DNA of 40,055 bases from CAZWLY01 sp964634465 (GCA_964634465.1 CAZWLY010000022.1:1-40055), one strand, 5' to 3'. Numbered from the stretch's first letter, positions 1 through 8,393 are shown. Translations and numbers: made by a program. Notes: generated from the sequence alone by a model not told the origin.

Positions 1-8
1 TTCTTGTA

Positions 9-23
9 ATAACAGCCTGTTAT
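9..23. repeat. Perfect 15-bp palindrome (ATAACAG-C-CTGTTAT)
   Basis: Two perfectly complementary 7-base arms flank a single C. It sits in AT-rich DNA at the window edge, 340 bp from the next gene, so it could be an operator of a gene outside the window or a short hairpin. No partner gene can be assigned. Confidence 0.35.
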
Positions 24-278
24 AGTGTTTTCAGGAGGTTAGGAAACTCAGAGGCTCTGCCTGGCAGTCATCGGCCCGCCCCCGGCAAATATTCCACCCG
101 ATCCGAACCGAAAAATGTTAGGCTCACCGAACCGCCCGGCCGGGACGTCGGCCAGGCGCGGCCGACTGGTTTCGATCGGCGGGCCGGGGTGCCTGGAGCC
201 GTGAAGCCCCTCGAACGTCGCTCGGGCCGCCGGGCGCGAAAGAAGGACTGGACAATCGAGTATTCCATCTCCATAATG

Positions 279-306
279 TTGCATTCCAGAATGTAGGGTA
301 TATCCT
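279..306 (+). promoter_or_regulatory. Weak sigma-70-like promoter candidate for the homocysteine synthesis operon
   Basis: TTGCAT at 279-284 is followed after 16 bases by TATCCT at 301-306, in a locally AT-rich patch 57 bp before the DUF39 start codon. Both hexamers match the consensus only moderately, so this is a candidate only. Confidence 0.25.
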
Positions 307-362
307 GTTTTGAAGGGGTTGCACACACGCACAAAGGCACAACCATCCACCCGGGGGGAGAG

Positions 363-1541
363 ATGGCCAGGACCATCAGTGAGATCAATGACAAGATAAG
401 GAGCGGCAAGGTGGTGGTCATCACCGCCGAAGAAGCCGTCGAGTTGGTCAAGGAGAAGGGCGTGGCCAAGGCGGCCAAAGAGGTGGACGTGGTCACCACC
501 GGCACCTTCTCCCCGATGTGCTCCTCCGGAGCCCTGTTCAACCTGAAACAGCCCACGCCCAAGATCAAGCTGGGCGGCGGCTGGGTGACGATGAACGACA
601 TCCCCGTCTACGCCGGCCTGGCCGCGGCCGACATCTACCTCGGGGCGACGGCGCTGGCCGAGGAATCGCCCAAGAATCGACTCTATCCGGGCATGTTCAA
701 GTACGGCGGGGCCCACGTTATCTGCGAGCTGGCGGCCGGCAAGAAGGTTCGCCTGGTGGCCGAGGCCTACGGCACCGACTGCTATCCCAACCGGAGCTGG
801 TCGGCCCGAATCGGCCTGGAAGACATGAACGACGCCTGGCTCTTCAACCCGCGCAACGGCTACCAGAACTACAACGTGGCGGTCAATCTCTCCGATCGGA
901 CCATCCACACCTACATGGGCACCCTCCAGGCCCGGGCGGGCAACATCAACTTCTGTTCGGCCGGCCAACTCTCGCCCTTGTTGAAGGACCCCGAATACCG
1001 GGCCATCGGTCTGGGCACCCGAATCTTCCTGGGCGGTACGATCGGTTATGTGGTCTGGCCGGGCACCCAGCACAATCCCGACACACCTAGAAGCGACAAC
1101 GGGGTGCCGACCCGACCGGCGGCGACCATCGCGGTGATGGGCGATTTGAGGGAGATGTCACCCGAGTGGCTCCGAGCGGTCTCCTTCACCGGTTACGGCG
1201 TCTCCTTGAGCGTGGCTCTTGGCGTGCCCATCCCCATCGTCGATGAGAAGGCCATGGCTCAAGCGGCGCTGTCCGACGAAGACCTCGTCGCCCCCATCAT
1301 CGACTACTCCGAGGACTACCCCCAGGGCACCGGCCGGGTTCTGGGCGAGGTCAGCTACGCCGAACTGCGCTCCGGCCAGATCGAGTTCCAGGGCAAGAAG
1401 GTGCCCACCGGAACCTTTTCGTCCTACGGCAAGGCCCGCCTGGTGGCCGGCGTCCTCAAGGAGTGGATCAGGAGCGGCCGCTTTGAATTGACTCAACCCG
1501 TGGCCCCGTTGCCCGGATCGAGCGGATTGGGAGGTGCCTGA
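363..1541 (+). CDS. Homocysteine biosynthesis protein (DUF39 / HcyBio, aspartate semialdehyde sulfurtransferase)
   Basis: A 392-residue protein of the DUF39 family. The Methanosarcina member (MA1821), together with a NIL-ferredoxin, is required to make homocysteine from aspartate semialdehyde and sulfide, bypassing homoserine activation. The family signature is clear: the N-terminal GTFSPMCSSGA segment with Cys53, a second cysteine at 140 in GTDCYPNR, and the GGTIGYVVWPGTQHNP stretch in the middle. Family work points to two conserved cysteines as the sulfur relay; Cys53 and Cys140 are the obvious candidates. ATG 363 follows a GGGGGAG Shine-Dalgarno sequence. The stop codon overlaps the next start by one base, so it is translationally coupled to the NIL-ferredoxin. 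Cytosolic. The aspartate semialdehyde supplier asd lies elsewhere in the window (30788). Confidence 0.93.
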   Translation: MARTISEINDKIRSGKVVVITAEEAVELVKEKGVAKAAKEVDVVTTGTFSPMCSSGALFNLKQPTPKIKLGGGWVTMNDIPVYAGLAAADIYLGATALAEESPKNRLYPGMFKYGGAHVICELAAGKKVRLVAEAYGTDCYPNRSWSARIGLEDMNDAWLFNPRNGYQNYNVAVNLSDRTIHTYMGTLQARAGNINFCSAGQLSPLLKDPEYRAIGLGTRIFLGGTIGYVVWPGTQHNPDTPRSDNGVPTRPAATIAVMGDLREMSPEWLRAVSFTGYGVSLSVALGVPIPIVDEKAMAQAALSDEDLVAPIIDYSEDYPQGTGRVLGEVSYAELRSGQIEFQGKKVPTGTFSSYGKARLVAGVLKEWIRSGRFELTQPVAPLPGSSGLGGA

Positions 1542-1948
1542 TGGCCAACCGGAGAGTTGCCCTGACCTATCCCCCGGACGCGGTCCAGGAGCCGGTGACC
1601 TATCGTCTGGTCAAGGACTACGACCTCAAGATCAATATCTTGAAGGCCCGGATCAGACCCCACGAGGGCGGCCGGCTGATAATGGAGCTGTCGGGCAAGA
1701 AGGAGAAGCTGGATTCGGCCATGGCCTACCTGGCCTCCATGGCCATCGACGTCACCCCCATCATCCAGGAGATCCGGGTCGATCCGGACAAATGCGTCAG
1801 TTGCTCGGTCTGCACGGCCATCTGCCCCACCGGCGCCTTGGCCCTGGATCGAGAGAGCTGGGAGGTCAGTCTCGATCACGACAAGTGCGTGATGTGTGAA
1901 AGCTGCGTCCTGGTCTGCCCCTATCGGGCCATCGACATCTACTTCTGA
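1541..1948 (+). CDS. NIL domain / 2x[4Fe-4S] ferredoxin protein of the homocysteine pathway
   Basis: A 135-residue protein with two parts. Residues 1-75 are a NIL domain, the small ACT-like module also found at the C-terminus of methionine ABC transporter ATPases. Residues 80-132 are a bacterial-type ferredoxin with two CxxCxxCxxxCP motifs (Cys85, 88, 91, 95 and Cys116, 119, 122, 126), so two [4Fe-4S] clusters. It corresponds to MA1822 of Methanosarcina, the partner of the DUF39 protein, and probably delivers electrons or regenerates the sulfur-carrying cysteine during homocysteine formation. ATG 1541 overlaps the stop of the preceding gene (TGATG) and GGGAGGTG lies just upstream. Confidence 0.92.
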   Translation: MANRRVALTYPPDAVQEPVTYRLVKDYDLKINILKARIRPHEGGRLIMELSGKKEKLDSAMAYLASMAIDVTPIIQEIRVDPDKCVSCSVCTAICPTGALALDRESWEVSLDHDKCVMCESCVLVCPYRAIDIYF

Positions 1949-1960
1949 TCGAGGCGGTTG

Positions 1961-2722
1961 GTGGAAGCAATCATCCTCGGCTCGGGCGGGGCCGTACCCC
2001 GCCCCGACCGCACCCCTTGCGCGGTGCTGGTCATGGCGGCCGGTCTGAACCTGATCCTGGACCTGGGGTCGGGGGTGCTCCACCGCCTGGCGCAAGAGGG
2101 CGTCGATTACGACGACCTCGACGCCATCCTCATCACCCACTACCACATGGACCACACCCTGGACCTGTGGGCCTACTTCTTCGCCGCCCAGATGCCCGGC
2201 TTTACCGCGCGGGGCCAGGTGACCTTCATCGCCCCTGAAGGCTTCGAGACTCTCCAGGCCGGCCTGGAGGCCGCCTACGGCCACTGGGCCGTTGCGCCCC
2301 CGGGCCTGCTGGACGTCCACCTGATCGATCCGAACGCGTTCCACAGCCTTCAACCCGCCCCCGGCCTCGAGGTCAAGACCGCCCCGGCCAATCACAAGCC
2401 CGAGTCGGTCGCCTACCGGGTGGAAGCGGACGGCAAAAGCCTGGTCTACACCGGCGACACCGACTACTCGGAGAGCATCGTCGAGCTGGCCCAGGGGGCC
2501 GAGCTTTTGATCGCCGAGTGCTCCATGCCCGAGGACTTCAAGAAGGACGGCCACCTGATCCCTTCCCTGGCCGGGCGGATGGCCGCCGCGGCCGGGGTCG
2601 AGCGGCTGGTCTTGACCCATCTCTACCCCGAAACCGACGGCTGCGACCTCATCACGCCGGCCCGAAAAGAGTTCGGCGGGGAAATTCTCGTCGCCGAGGA
2701 CGGGCTGAGGCTGAAGGTCTAG
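1961..2722 (+). CDS. MBL-fold metallohydrolase (RNase Z-like subgroup)
   Basis: A 253-residue metallo-beta-lactamase-fold hydrolase. The N-terminal strand IILGSGGAVP resembles RNase Z and phosphodiesterase relatives, and the metal motif HYHMDH is at residues 60-65. Further ligands are likely in ANHKPES, GDTDYSE and the final THLYPE segment. The long exosite arm of true tRNase Z is not evident, so the substrate is unknown. GTG 1961 is preferred over TTG 1958 because GAGG (1951-1954) is then six bases upstream. It starts 12 bp after the NIL-ferredoxin and is probably co-transcribed. In many genomes a UPF0280 protein accompanies the DUF39 pair; here this hydrolase has that place. Confidence 0.85.
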   Translation: MEAIILGSGGAVPRPDRTPCAVLVMAAGLNLILDLGSGVLHRLAQEGVDYDDLDAILITHYHMDHTLDLWAYFFAAQMPGFTARGQVTFIAPEGFETLQAGLEAAYGHWAVAPPGLLDVHLIDPNAFHSLQPAPGLEVKTAPANHKPESVAYRVEADGKSLVYTGDTDYSESIVELAQGAELLIAECSMPEDFKKDGHLIPSLAGRMAAAAGVERLVLTHLYPETDGCDLITPARKEFGGEILVAEDGLRLKV

Positions 2723-2783
2723 CCCGTATCTCCCAAGGAGATCGACCGGTCCCAAGCCGGCCTGCTTTTCAAGGGAGGCGACG

Positions 2784-3974
<1,191 letters not shown>

Positions 3975-3990
3975 CCAACGCCTCCGTTTT

Positions 3991-4006
3991 CCCAGGTCGT
4001 CCTGGG
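3991..4006 (-). other. Short mRNA hairpin just upstream of the kbl ribosome binding site
   Basis: CCCAGG and CCTGGG form a perfect 6-bp stem with a 4-base loop. On the minus-strand transcript it ends a few bases before the kbl Shine-Dalgarno (AAAACGGAGG). No U-tract follows, so it is not a terminator. It could be an RNA processing or stabilising structure between tdh and kbl. Confidence 0.35.
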
Positions 4007-4033
4007 GGATCGTTTCAGAAATGATTCATGGAA

Positions 4034-4130
4034 TGAACGACCCCGCCGCAAGCGAGAGGGTCTCGGCAGCAGATATGGAGTCGTTCTTTTTCGTCGCAAG
4101 CTGCGGGGAATAAGCCTCCCCTGGGGGAGT
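4034..4130 (+). repeat. Triple-hairpin intergenic repeat, copy A (between tdh and kbl)
   Basis: About 97 bp closely matching copy B at 7321-7414. The two share TGAAC, then CCCCGCCGCAAGCGA, TCGGCAGCAGAT, GGAGTC, GCAAGCTGC and a final C-run/G-run hairpin. Three stem-loops follow one another: ACCCCGC/GCG..GGGT around GCAAG, a degenerate GTCGCAAGCTGC stem, and CTCCCC-TG-GGGGAG at 4117-4130. The hairpins differ in sequence between copies while staying paired, which suggests selection on RNA or cruciform structure. The copy lies between two minus-strand genes. No transposase or target-site duplication is seen. Confidence 0.75.
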
Positions 4131-4179
4131 CAACCGGGCGGGCCATTCCAGGTATCGAGCTTGCTTGAGAAACACGAGA

Positions 4180-5214
4180 CTAGTCCCAGTTCAGCACCAC
4201 CTTGCCGCACTCGCCGGCGGCCATGACCTCGAATCCCTTTTCAAAATCGTCGGCGCTGAAACGATGGGTGATTACCGCCCCGACGTCGAGACCGGAGAGG
4301 AGCATGGCCGTCATCTTGTACCAGGTCTCGAACATCTCCCGGCCGTAGATGCCCTTGATGAACAAGCCCTTGAAGATGACCTGATCCCAGTCGATGGCCG
4401 TCCCCGGCGGCAGGATGCCCAACAGCGCGATCCGGCCGCCGTGGAACATGTTGTCCAGCATCTCGGCCAACGCGGCCGGGCTGCCCGACATCTCCAGGCC
4501 GACGTCGAAGCCGCCCCGCATGCCCAGCCGCTTCTGGGCGTCGGCGATGCGCTCGGTGGCGGCGTTCAGGGCCAACGTGGCTCCCACCTTCCGGGCCAAC
4601 TCGAGCCGGTAGGGATTGACGTCGGTCACCACCACGTAGCGCGCCCCGACGTGTTGGGCGATGGCCGCGGCCATGAGGCCGATCGGTCCGGCCCCGGTGA
4701 TGAGCACGTCTTCCCCGACCAGGTCGAACGACAGGGCGGTGTGGGTGGCGTTGCCCAGTGGATCGAAGCAGGCCAGGAGGTCCAACTCGATGGAGGGATG
4801 GGCCGGCCAGACGTTGACCGCCGGGATGCACAGGTACTCGGCGAAGGCGCCCGGTCGGTTGGTCCCGACCGAGGAGGTGTTGGAGCACAGATGCCGCCGC
4901 CCGGCCAGGCAGTTGCGGCACGCGCCGCAGACCAGGTGGCCCTCGCCGCTGACCACGTCGCCCTCCTTGAAGCCCTTCACGGCCGAGCCGACCGCGGCCA
5001 CCGTCCCGGCGAACTCGTGGCCGACTATAAGCGGGGTCTCGATGTGGTGCCGGGCCCACTCGTCCCACTGAAAGATGTGCAGATCGGTGCCGCAGATGCC
5101 GGTCTTGAGAATCTTGATCAGCACGTCGTTGGGGCCGGGCGCGGGAACCTCGACCTCTTCCATCCACAACCCCGGCTCGGGCCGGGATTTGACCAGGGCC
5201 TTCATCTTGGCCAA
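4180..5214 (-). CDS. tdh: L-threonine 3-dehydrogenase (zinc-dependent, MDR family)
   Basis: About 344 residues. It oxidises L-threonine to 2-amino-3-ketobutyrate with NAD+, feeding Kbl downstream. Visible: catalytic zinc ligands in GICGTDLHIFQWDEWA and GHEFAG, the structural-zinc four-cysteine lobe CGACRNCLAGRRHLC, and the Rossmann motif GAGPIGLMAAAIAQ. The GTDLHI..WDEW sequence is characteristic of Tdh among alcohol dehydrogenase relatives. Start choice: TTG 5214 has GGAGGAGG five bases upstream; the in-frame ATG at 5205 matches the start of E. coli Tdh (MKAL) but is 14 bases from that site. The frame stays open to a TTG at 5241 with no ribosome binding site. A good promoter lies just upstream. 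Confidence 0.94.
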   Translation of the reverse strand: MAKMKALVKSRPEPGLWMEEVEVPAPGPNDVLIKILKTGICGTDLHIFQWDEWARHHIETPLIVGHEFAGTVAAVGSAVKGFKEGDVVSGEGHLVCGACRNCLAGRRHLCSNTSSVGTNRPGAFAEYLCIPAVNVWPAHPSIELDLLACFDPLGNATHTALSFDLVGEDVLITGAGPIGLMAAAIAQHVGARYVVVTDVNPYRLELARKVGATLALNAATERIADAQKRLGMRGGFDVGLEMSGSPAALAEMLDNMFHGGRIALLGILPPGTAIDWDQVIFKGLFIKGIYGREMFETWYKMTAMLLSGLDVGAVITHRFSADDFEKGFEVMAAGECGKVVLNWD

Positions 5215-5250
5215 GGAAGCCTCCTCCGCTAATCCTGACAATCGCCTTTG

Positions 5251-5279
5251 AGTTTAGAGACAATCGGCGGCAAAATCAA
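5251..5279 (-). promoter_or_regulatory. Sigma-70-like promoter of tdh(-kbl)
   Basis: On the minus strand TTGATT (5279-5274), a 17-base spacer and TAAACT (5256-5251) match the consensus at 4/6 each with ideal spacing. The predicted start point is about 30 bases before the TTG start of tdh, leaving room for its strong Shine-Dalgarno. Confidence 0.45.
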
Positions 5280-5458
5280 TCATTGGGCTTCAATCGGCGT
5301 AACCGCCAGATTATTAGAAGAAACTCATGAATCGACGACCGGTGATCGCCATCACCTTGCCCCTCCGTCTTCAGTTTGGCCTGGGGCGAAGAGAGCGCCG
5401 CCCGCTGGCTCGATTGCCCGGTCGCCGAATACACCCGCTCGATCGAATCGGCGGCGGG

Positions 5459-6415
5459 TCAACCCTCCAGAACGGACACGATCTTTCGGGCCGCCTCGTC
5501 GCGGTCGAAGTCCTGCAGGACGTTGTGGCCCGAGCGCTCGAAGGCCAGGGCGGTGTGGGGGATGGAGTTGCGGTTCAGGATGTCGATAAAAGCGGGGATG
5601 TCGGCCGAATCGTCGTTGACGCCGTAGATGACGGTCAGGCTTTCAAACCGGGCCCGGCTGATATCGACCAGGTCGACCAGGTCCCATAAGGCGACGCCGG
5701 CGTTGGTCGGCATGGCCGGCTGATGAAAGGCCCTTTCGGCCATGACCGGGTCGGCGATGTCGGTCGCCCACGGTCGATCAGGGGTGGCCTCCTTGGCGTA
5801 CATCGGCGCCCACCACCTCAGCACCGGCCCCTGGATGGGATCCCGGAAGCGGCGGCTCCATCTCTTGTCCTGCGGCGGCGGGACCAGGTAGGGATCGGTC
5901 AAGATAAGGTGCTGGACCGGTTTCTCGGCGGCCAGCCAGGCGGCCAGGACGCCGCCCATGGAGTGGCCGACGACCGAGACCCGCTCGTAGAGGGCCGCCA
6001 GCACTTCGTAGGCCGCGGCCGCGTCCCTCAGCCAGTCGGCCGGCCGCACGACCTTGAGCAGCCGGTAGTCGTCGGTGCCGAAGCCGGTCAGAAGCGGAGC
6101 GTAGTAGGCGATGCCGGCCCGCTCCAGGGCCGGCATGAGGGCCTCGAACTGGCCCGGCGAGGCGGAGAAGCCGTGGAGCAGCAACACGGCCGGGCCGGGC
6201 CGTCTGGTCCCGCCGAAGATCCTGGGCCGGGCCTCCTCGAAGATGCCCAGGTCCGGGATCTTGTTGAAGCGGGCCATCAACCCATCGGCCCAGGCGATGA
6301 TGCGCCGCTCCCGGCGGCGGCTGAAAATCGCCGGAATCACGGCCGCACTCAAGGCGGCCTTGATCAACCCGGCGGCCAGTCGAGCCGCCCGGCTGCTTCG
6401 GGTTTCAATCGCCAT
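5459..6415 (-). CDS. Alpha/beta hydrolase (monoacylglycerol lipase/carboxylesterase-like)
   Basis: A 318-residue serine hydrolase. It has an oxyanion-type HGFSASP segment (81-87), the nucleophile elbow GHSMGG with Ser152, an acidic residue around Asp268-269 (VNDDSAD) and His297 (SGHN). Together these form a complete catalytic triad of the carboxylesterase/MGL-like group. Residues 11-31 are hydrophobic and may act as an N-terminal membrane anchor or signal anchor. ATG 6415 is chosen because the longer open frame would overlap the upstream LUD gene by over 100 bp; its ribosome binding site is weak. The start is 26 bp downstream of the LUD gene, so the two are probably co-transcribed. The natural substrate is not known. 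Confidence 0.82.
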   Translation of the reverse strand: MAIETRSSRAARLAAGLIKAALSAAVIPAIFSRRRERRIIAWADGLMARFNKIPDLGIFEEARPRIFGGTRRPGPAVLLLHGFSASPGQFEALMPALERAGIAYYAPLLTGFGTDDYRLLKVVRPADWLRDAAAAYEVLAALYERVSVVGHSMGGVLAAWLAAEKPVQHLILTDPYLVPPPQDKRWSRRFRDPIQGPVLRWWAPMYAKEATPDRPWATDIADPVMAERAFHQPAMPTNAGVALWDLVDLVDISRARFESLTVIYGVNDDSADIPAFIDILNRNSIPHTALAFERSGHNVLQDFDRDEAARKIVSVLEG

Positions 6416-6440
6416 CTCGCACCCGCCGCGCCGCCTGGCT

Positions 6441-7085
6441 TTAGTAGCCCAGGTCTTCGCCGACCAGCTTGACGTGGATACGTCCCTCGACCATGTGGCC
6501 CTCGATGATCGACCACATGTTGCAGATGCGCTGGGGCGACTTGCAATCGGAGCACAACCCGGTCTGCACACAGGGTGTGTCGAGGTTGAGGCGGATGGCG
6601 TTGGTCGGCGCTGCCAGGTGCTTGACCCGGGCCTTGGCCGTCTCCAGGTCGGGGGCGACCTTGTTCATGCCGACGACCAGGATGACCTTCTTCGGCCCCC
6701 AGCACATGGCCGCCACCCGGTTGCCCATGCCGTCCAGGTTGACCAGCCGTCCGTCCAGGGTGATGGCGTTGGTGCTGGCCAGCATCACGTCGGCCGTCAT
6801 GCCCCGGACCCGCTCGGCCAGGCTCTCCTCCCGGCTGAGTTCGGGCCGGTAGGGATCGATCAGCTCCCACTTGGGCGAGGCGGCCAGGGCCTCCCAGACG
6901 CCCATCTCGGCCATGGACATCGACCCGCAGCGAAACACGCTGGCCCCGTCCGGGATCATGGCCAGGACCTCCTCCTTGGCCTGGTCCAGACTGGCGGCGT
7001 AGCTGGCCTCCAGGCGACGCTTTTTGAGATTCTTGATGAGATGCTTGGCCGTTTCTTCCCGGAACTTGATCTGATGCTGGTCCAT
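6441..7085 (-). CDS. LUD domain protein (LutC/DUF162-like, lactate utilization family)
   Basis: A 214-residue LUD-domain protein, the fold shared by LutB and LutC of lactate oxidation complexes. Features: SVFRCGSMSMAEMG near the N-terminus, the ASTNAITLDGRLVNLDGMGNRV core motif typical of stand-alone LUD proteins, and a C-terminal cysteine cluster (PCVQTGLCSDCKSPQRICN) that could bind an Fe-S cluster or metal. The stand-alone form is common in strict anaerobes and its exact role is unknown; there is no LutA or LutB in the window. ATG 7085 follows AGGAG by seven bases, better than the two GTG codons just upstream. Expression probably comes from the promoter and inverted repeat at 7115-7168. 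Confidence 0.85.
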   Translation of the reverse strand: MDQHQIKFREETAKHLIKNLKKRRLEASYAASLDQAKEEVLAMIPDGASVFRCGSMSMAEMGVWEALAASPKWELIDPYRPELSREESLAERVRGMTADVMLASTNAITLDGRLVNLDGMGNRVAAMCWGPKKVILVVGMNKVAPDLETAKARVKHLAAPTNAIRLNLDTPCVQTGLCSDCKSPQRICNMWSIIEGHMVEGRIHVKLVGEDLGY

Positions 7086-7114
7086 CACCACACTCCTGAC
7101 TGATTTTGGGGATG

Positions 7115-7162
7115 CCGGCGGCCGGTTTCGACCCAGACCATAATGCCTAAGACGGCCGCCGG
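7115..7162. repeat. 10-bp inverted repeat around the LUD promoter
   Basis: CCGGCGGCCG at 7115-7124 and CGGCCGCCGG at 7153-7162 are perfect inverted copies 28 bp apart. On the minus strand one arm lies inside the -35/-10 spacer and the other just downstream of the -10, a layout suited to a dimeric repressor. They could also pair as a long-looped stem. Confidence 0.45.
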
Positions 7163-7168
7163 ATTCAA
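7140..7168 (-). promoter_or_regulatory. Sigma-70-like promoter of the LUD gene
   Basis: On the minus strand TTGAAT (7168-7163), a 17-base spacer and CATTAT (7145-7140) match the consensus at 4/6 each. It lies about 55 bp upstream of the start codon and overlaps the inverted repeat arms. Confidence 0.4.
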
Positions 7169-7320
7169 GCCTTGAACGTCATCGGGCCCAATCGGGGCTG
7201 ATGGGCCGACGGTGCGGCTGGAGCCTGGACTGATTGTTTCACCATCCCTCTCAGTCTCGCCTCCCGCGGGTGAATTCCATGATCTGGAGCAGGAGCCTTG
7301 GGGGCCGGCCGGTCAATGAC

Positions 7321-7414
7321 TGAACAACCCCGCCGCAAGCGACGGGGTATCGGCAGCAGATGCGGAGTCATTATTCTTCGCAGCAAGCTGCAGAGAATGC
7401 CCCCTGGGGGGCAA
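7321..7414 (+). repeat. Triple-hairpin intergenic repeat, copy B
   Basis: Second copy of the element at 4034-4130, in the same orientation. The hairpins are cleaner here: CCCCG..CGGGG around CCGCAAGCGA (7328-7347), GCAGC-AA-GCTGC (7380-7391), and GCCCCC-TG-GGGGGC (7399-7412). The order and spacing of the three stems match copy A. The copy is followed by TTTAAAAAAG. It lies between two genes transcribed from the minus strand, like copy A. Confidence 0.75.
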
Positions 7415-7485
7415 GTTGTCTTTAAAAAAGGCGGACCCTGGACGACCCAATCGGGAGGCCGAGGAGGCCTGGGTTTGGTGGGGGC

Positions 7486-8310
7486 CTAGTCGGGGCGTTC
7501 GATCACCACCCGGTCGGCCAGGCGGTCGAAGAAGTGATAGCCGGAACCGCCGCCGGCCAGGACGTCCAACAGCTCGTCGGGCCGGGTGACCCAAACCCCG
7601 CCGCCGACGCGAACGCCCCGCTTAAAGAGCGGCTCGGGCAAGAGACTGGCCGTCGGGCCCAAGACGGCGATCTCGGCGTCGGGCCTGGCCTGGGCCAGAA
7701 TGGCGTCCAGGGTGTGGGTGACCAGGGTGGTGCCGGTGATGATCAACACCTCGGCCCGGCGGTAGATTTCACCGGCCTCGGCGGCCGGAACGAAGTGGTC
7801 CAACTCCTCGCCCTTGAGGGTTCGGGGGTCCAGCTCGATGACCCACCATTCTCCACCCCGCGCCCTCAGCGCCCTCAGCGTTGGCACCAGCGCCCCGACC
7901 ACGGCCACCGACGCCCCGGCCGGCATCCGGACCGCGTCTTGGGCGTCGAGGCGACGCTTTATGGCGTAGCCGTCGGTCAGGCCCCGGTCCCAACACACGG
8001 CCGAGAGAGCGTTCAGTGCGGCCAGGCCGGCGGCGGCCTTGATCGGCTCGGCGGAAACGGCCGCGGCGGCCATCTCCTCGGCCGGCATGCCGGCGGCCTT
8101 GACCGGATCGAATATCCGCCCGGCCGACGAGGGGCAACAGACCGCCTGGGGGATGTCCTTGACCGGGGTGAAGCAGATCCCGGCCGCGCCGTTGTTGAGC
8201 TTGACGCCGGTGAAAAACAGACCGACCGCCAGGCGCTCCACGCGCAAGTCGTTCAAATCCCGACCCAATCGCTGCCGCACCAGCGTCAGGGCCTCGTCAA
8301 GAATACTCAT
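7486..8310 (-). CDS. DUF364 / DUF4213 family protein (putative heavy-metal chelation domain)
   Basis: About 274 residues with the arrangement of the DUF4213-DUF364 family. The N-terminal enolase-like region (residues 1-90) carries GLFFTGVKL, the conserved ICFTPVKDIPQAVCCPSSAG stretch and two adjacent cysteines. The C-terminal Rossmann-like part carries VAVVGALVPTLRAL, ITGTTLVTHTLDAIL and AVLGPTASLLPEPLF. The family is linked by structure and context to metal or cofactor chelation, but the reaction is unknown. ATG 8310 is preferred; GGGGGCGGAG lies directly before it. A perfect TATAAT lies 43 bp upstream (8353-8358). It stands alone between the repeat-bearing gap and the LysE gene. Confidence 0.78.
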   Translation of the reverse strand: MSILDEALTLVRQRLGRDLNDLRVERLAVGLFFTGVKLNNGAAGICFTPVKDIPQAVCCPSSAGRIFDPVKAAGMPAEEMAAAAVSAEPIKAAAGLAALNALSAVCWDRGLTDGYAIKRRLDAQDAVRMPAGASVAVVGALVPTLRALRARGGEWWVIELDPRTLKGEELDHFVPAAEAGEIYRRAEVLIITGTTLVTHTLDAILAQARPDAEIAVLGPTASLLPEPLFKRGVRVGGGVWVTRPDELLDVLAGGGSGYHFFDRLADRVVIERPD

Positions 8311-8352
8311 CACTCCGCCCCCAAATCGAGTCAACCGGGCGCCGTCGGTTCA

Positions 8353-8381
8353 ATTATACCCCGGCCGAGCGGGGTTGAAAG
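8353..8381 (-). promoter_or_regulatory. Promoter of the DUF364 gene with an inverted repeat filling its spacer
   Basis: On the minus strand a perfect TATAAT (8358-8353) is preceded after 17 bases by CTTTCA (8381-8376). The spacer is almost entirely the inverted repeat ACCCCG-N6-CGGGGT (8358-8375). This could be an operator, a hairpin ending LysE transcripts, or both. Confidence 0.45.
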
Positions 8382-8393
8382 TCCGGGGAGAGT

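Larger units (their letters stand above)
1..362. other. Non-coding stretch upstream of the homocysteine synthesis genes
   Basis: No convincing gene lies here; the minus-strand open frames across it run into the DUF39 gene and have the low-complexity look of antisense shadows. The first 30 bases are AT-rich and hold a perfect 7-1-7 palindrome (9-23). The middle (about 120-240) is very GC-rich and can form several overlapping stems. From about 255 to 320 the DNA becomes AT-richer again and holds the best promoter candidate for the downstream operon. I looked for a SAM or other sulfur-related riboswitch and could not recognise one. Confidence 0.5.
7086..7485. other. 400-bp non-coding gap between the LUD and DUF364 genes
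   Basis: No gene is supported here; the open frames have no recognisable sequence and no good start sites. The gap holds the LUD promoter with its flanking 10-bp inverted repeat (7115-7168), copy B of the triple-hairpin repeat (7321-7414), and about 70 bases of ordinary GC-rich sequence (7415-7485) before the end of the DUF364 gene. Confidence 0.6.

Noticed and set aside
120..362. Possible SAM or sulfur-related riboswitch before the DUF39 gene
   Set aside because: Several GC-rich stems can form, but no conserved riboswitch core could be recognised.
5665..5695. Tandem GACCAGGTC repeat
   Set aside because: It lies inside the alpha/beta hydrolase coding sequence and simply encodes Leu-Val-Asp-Leu-Val-Asp.
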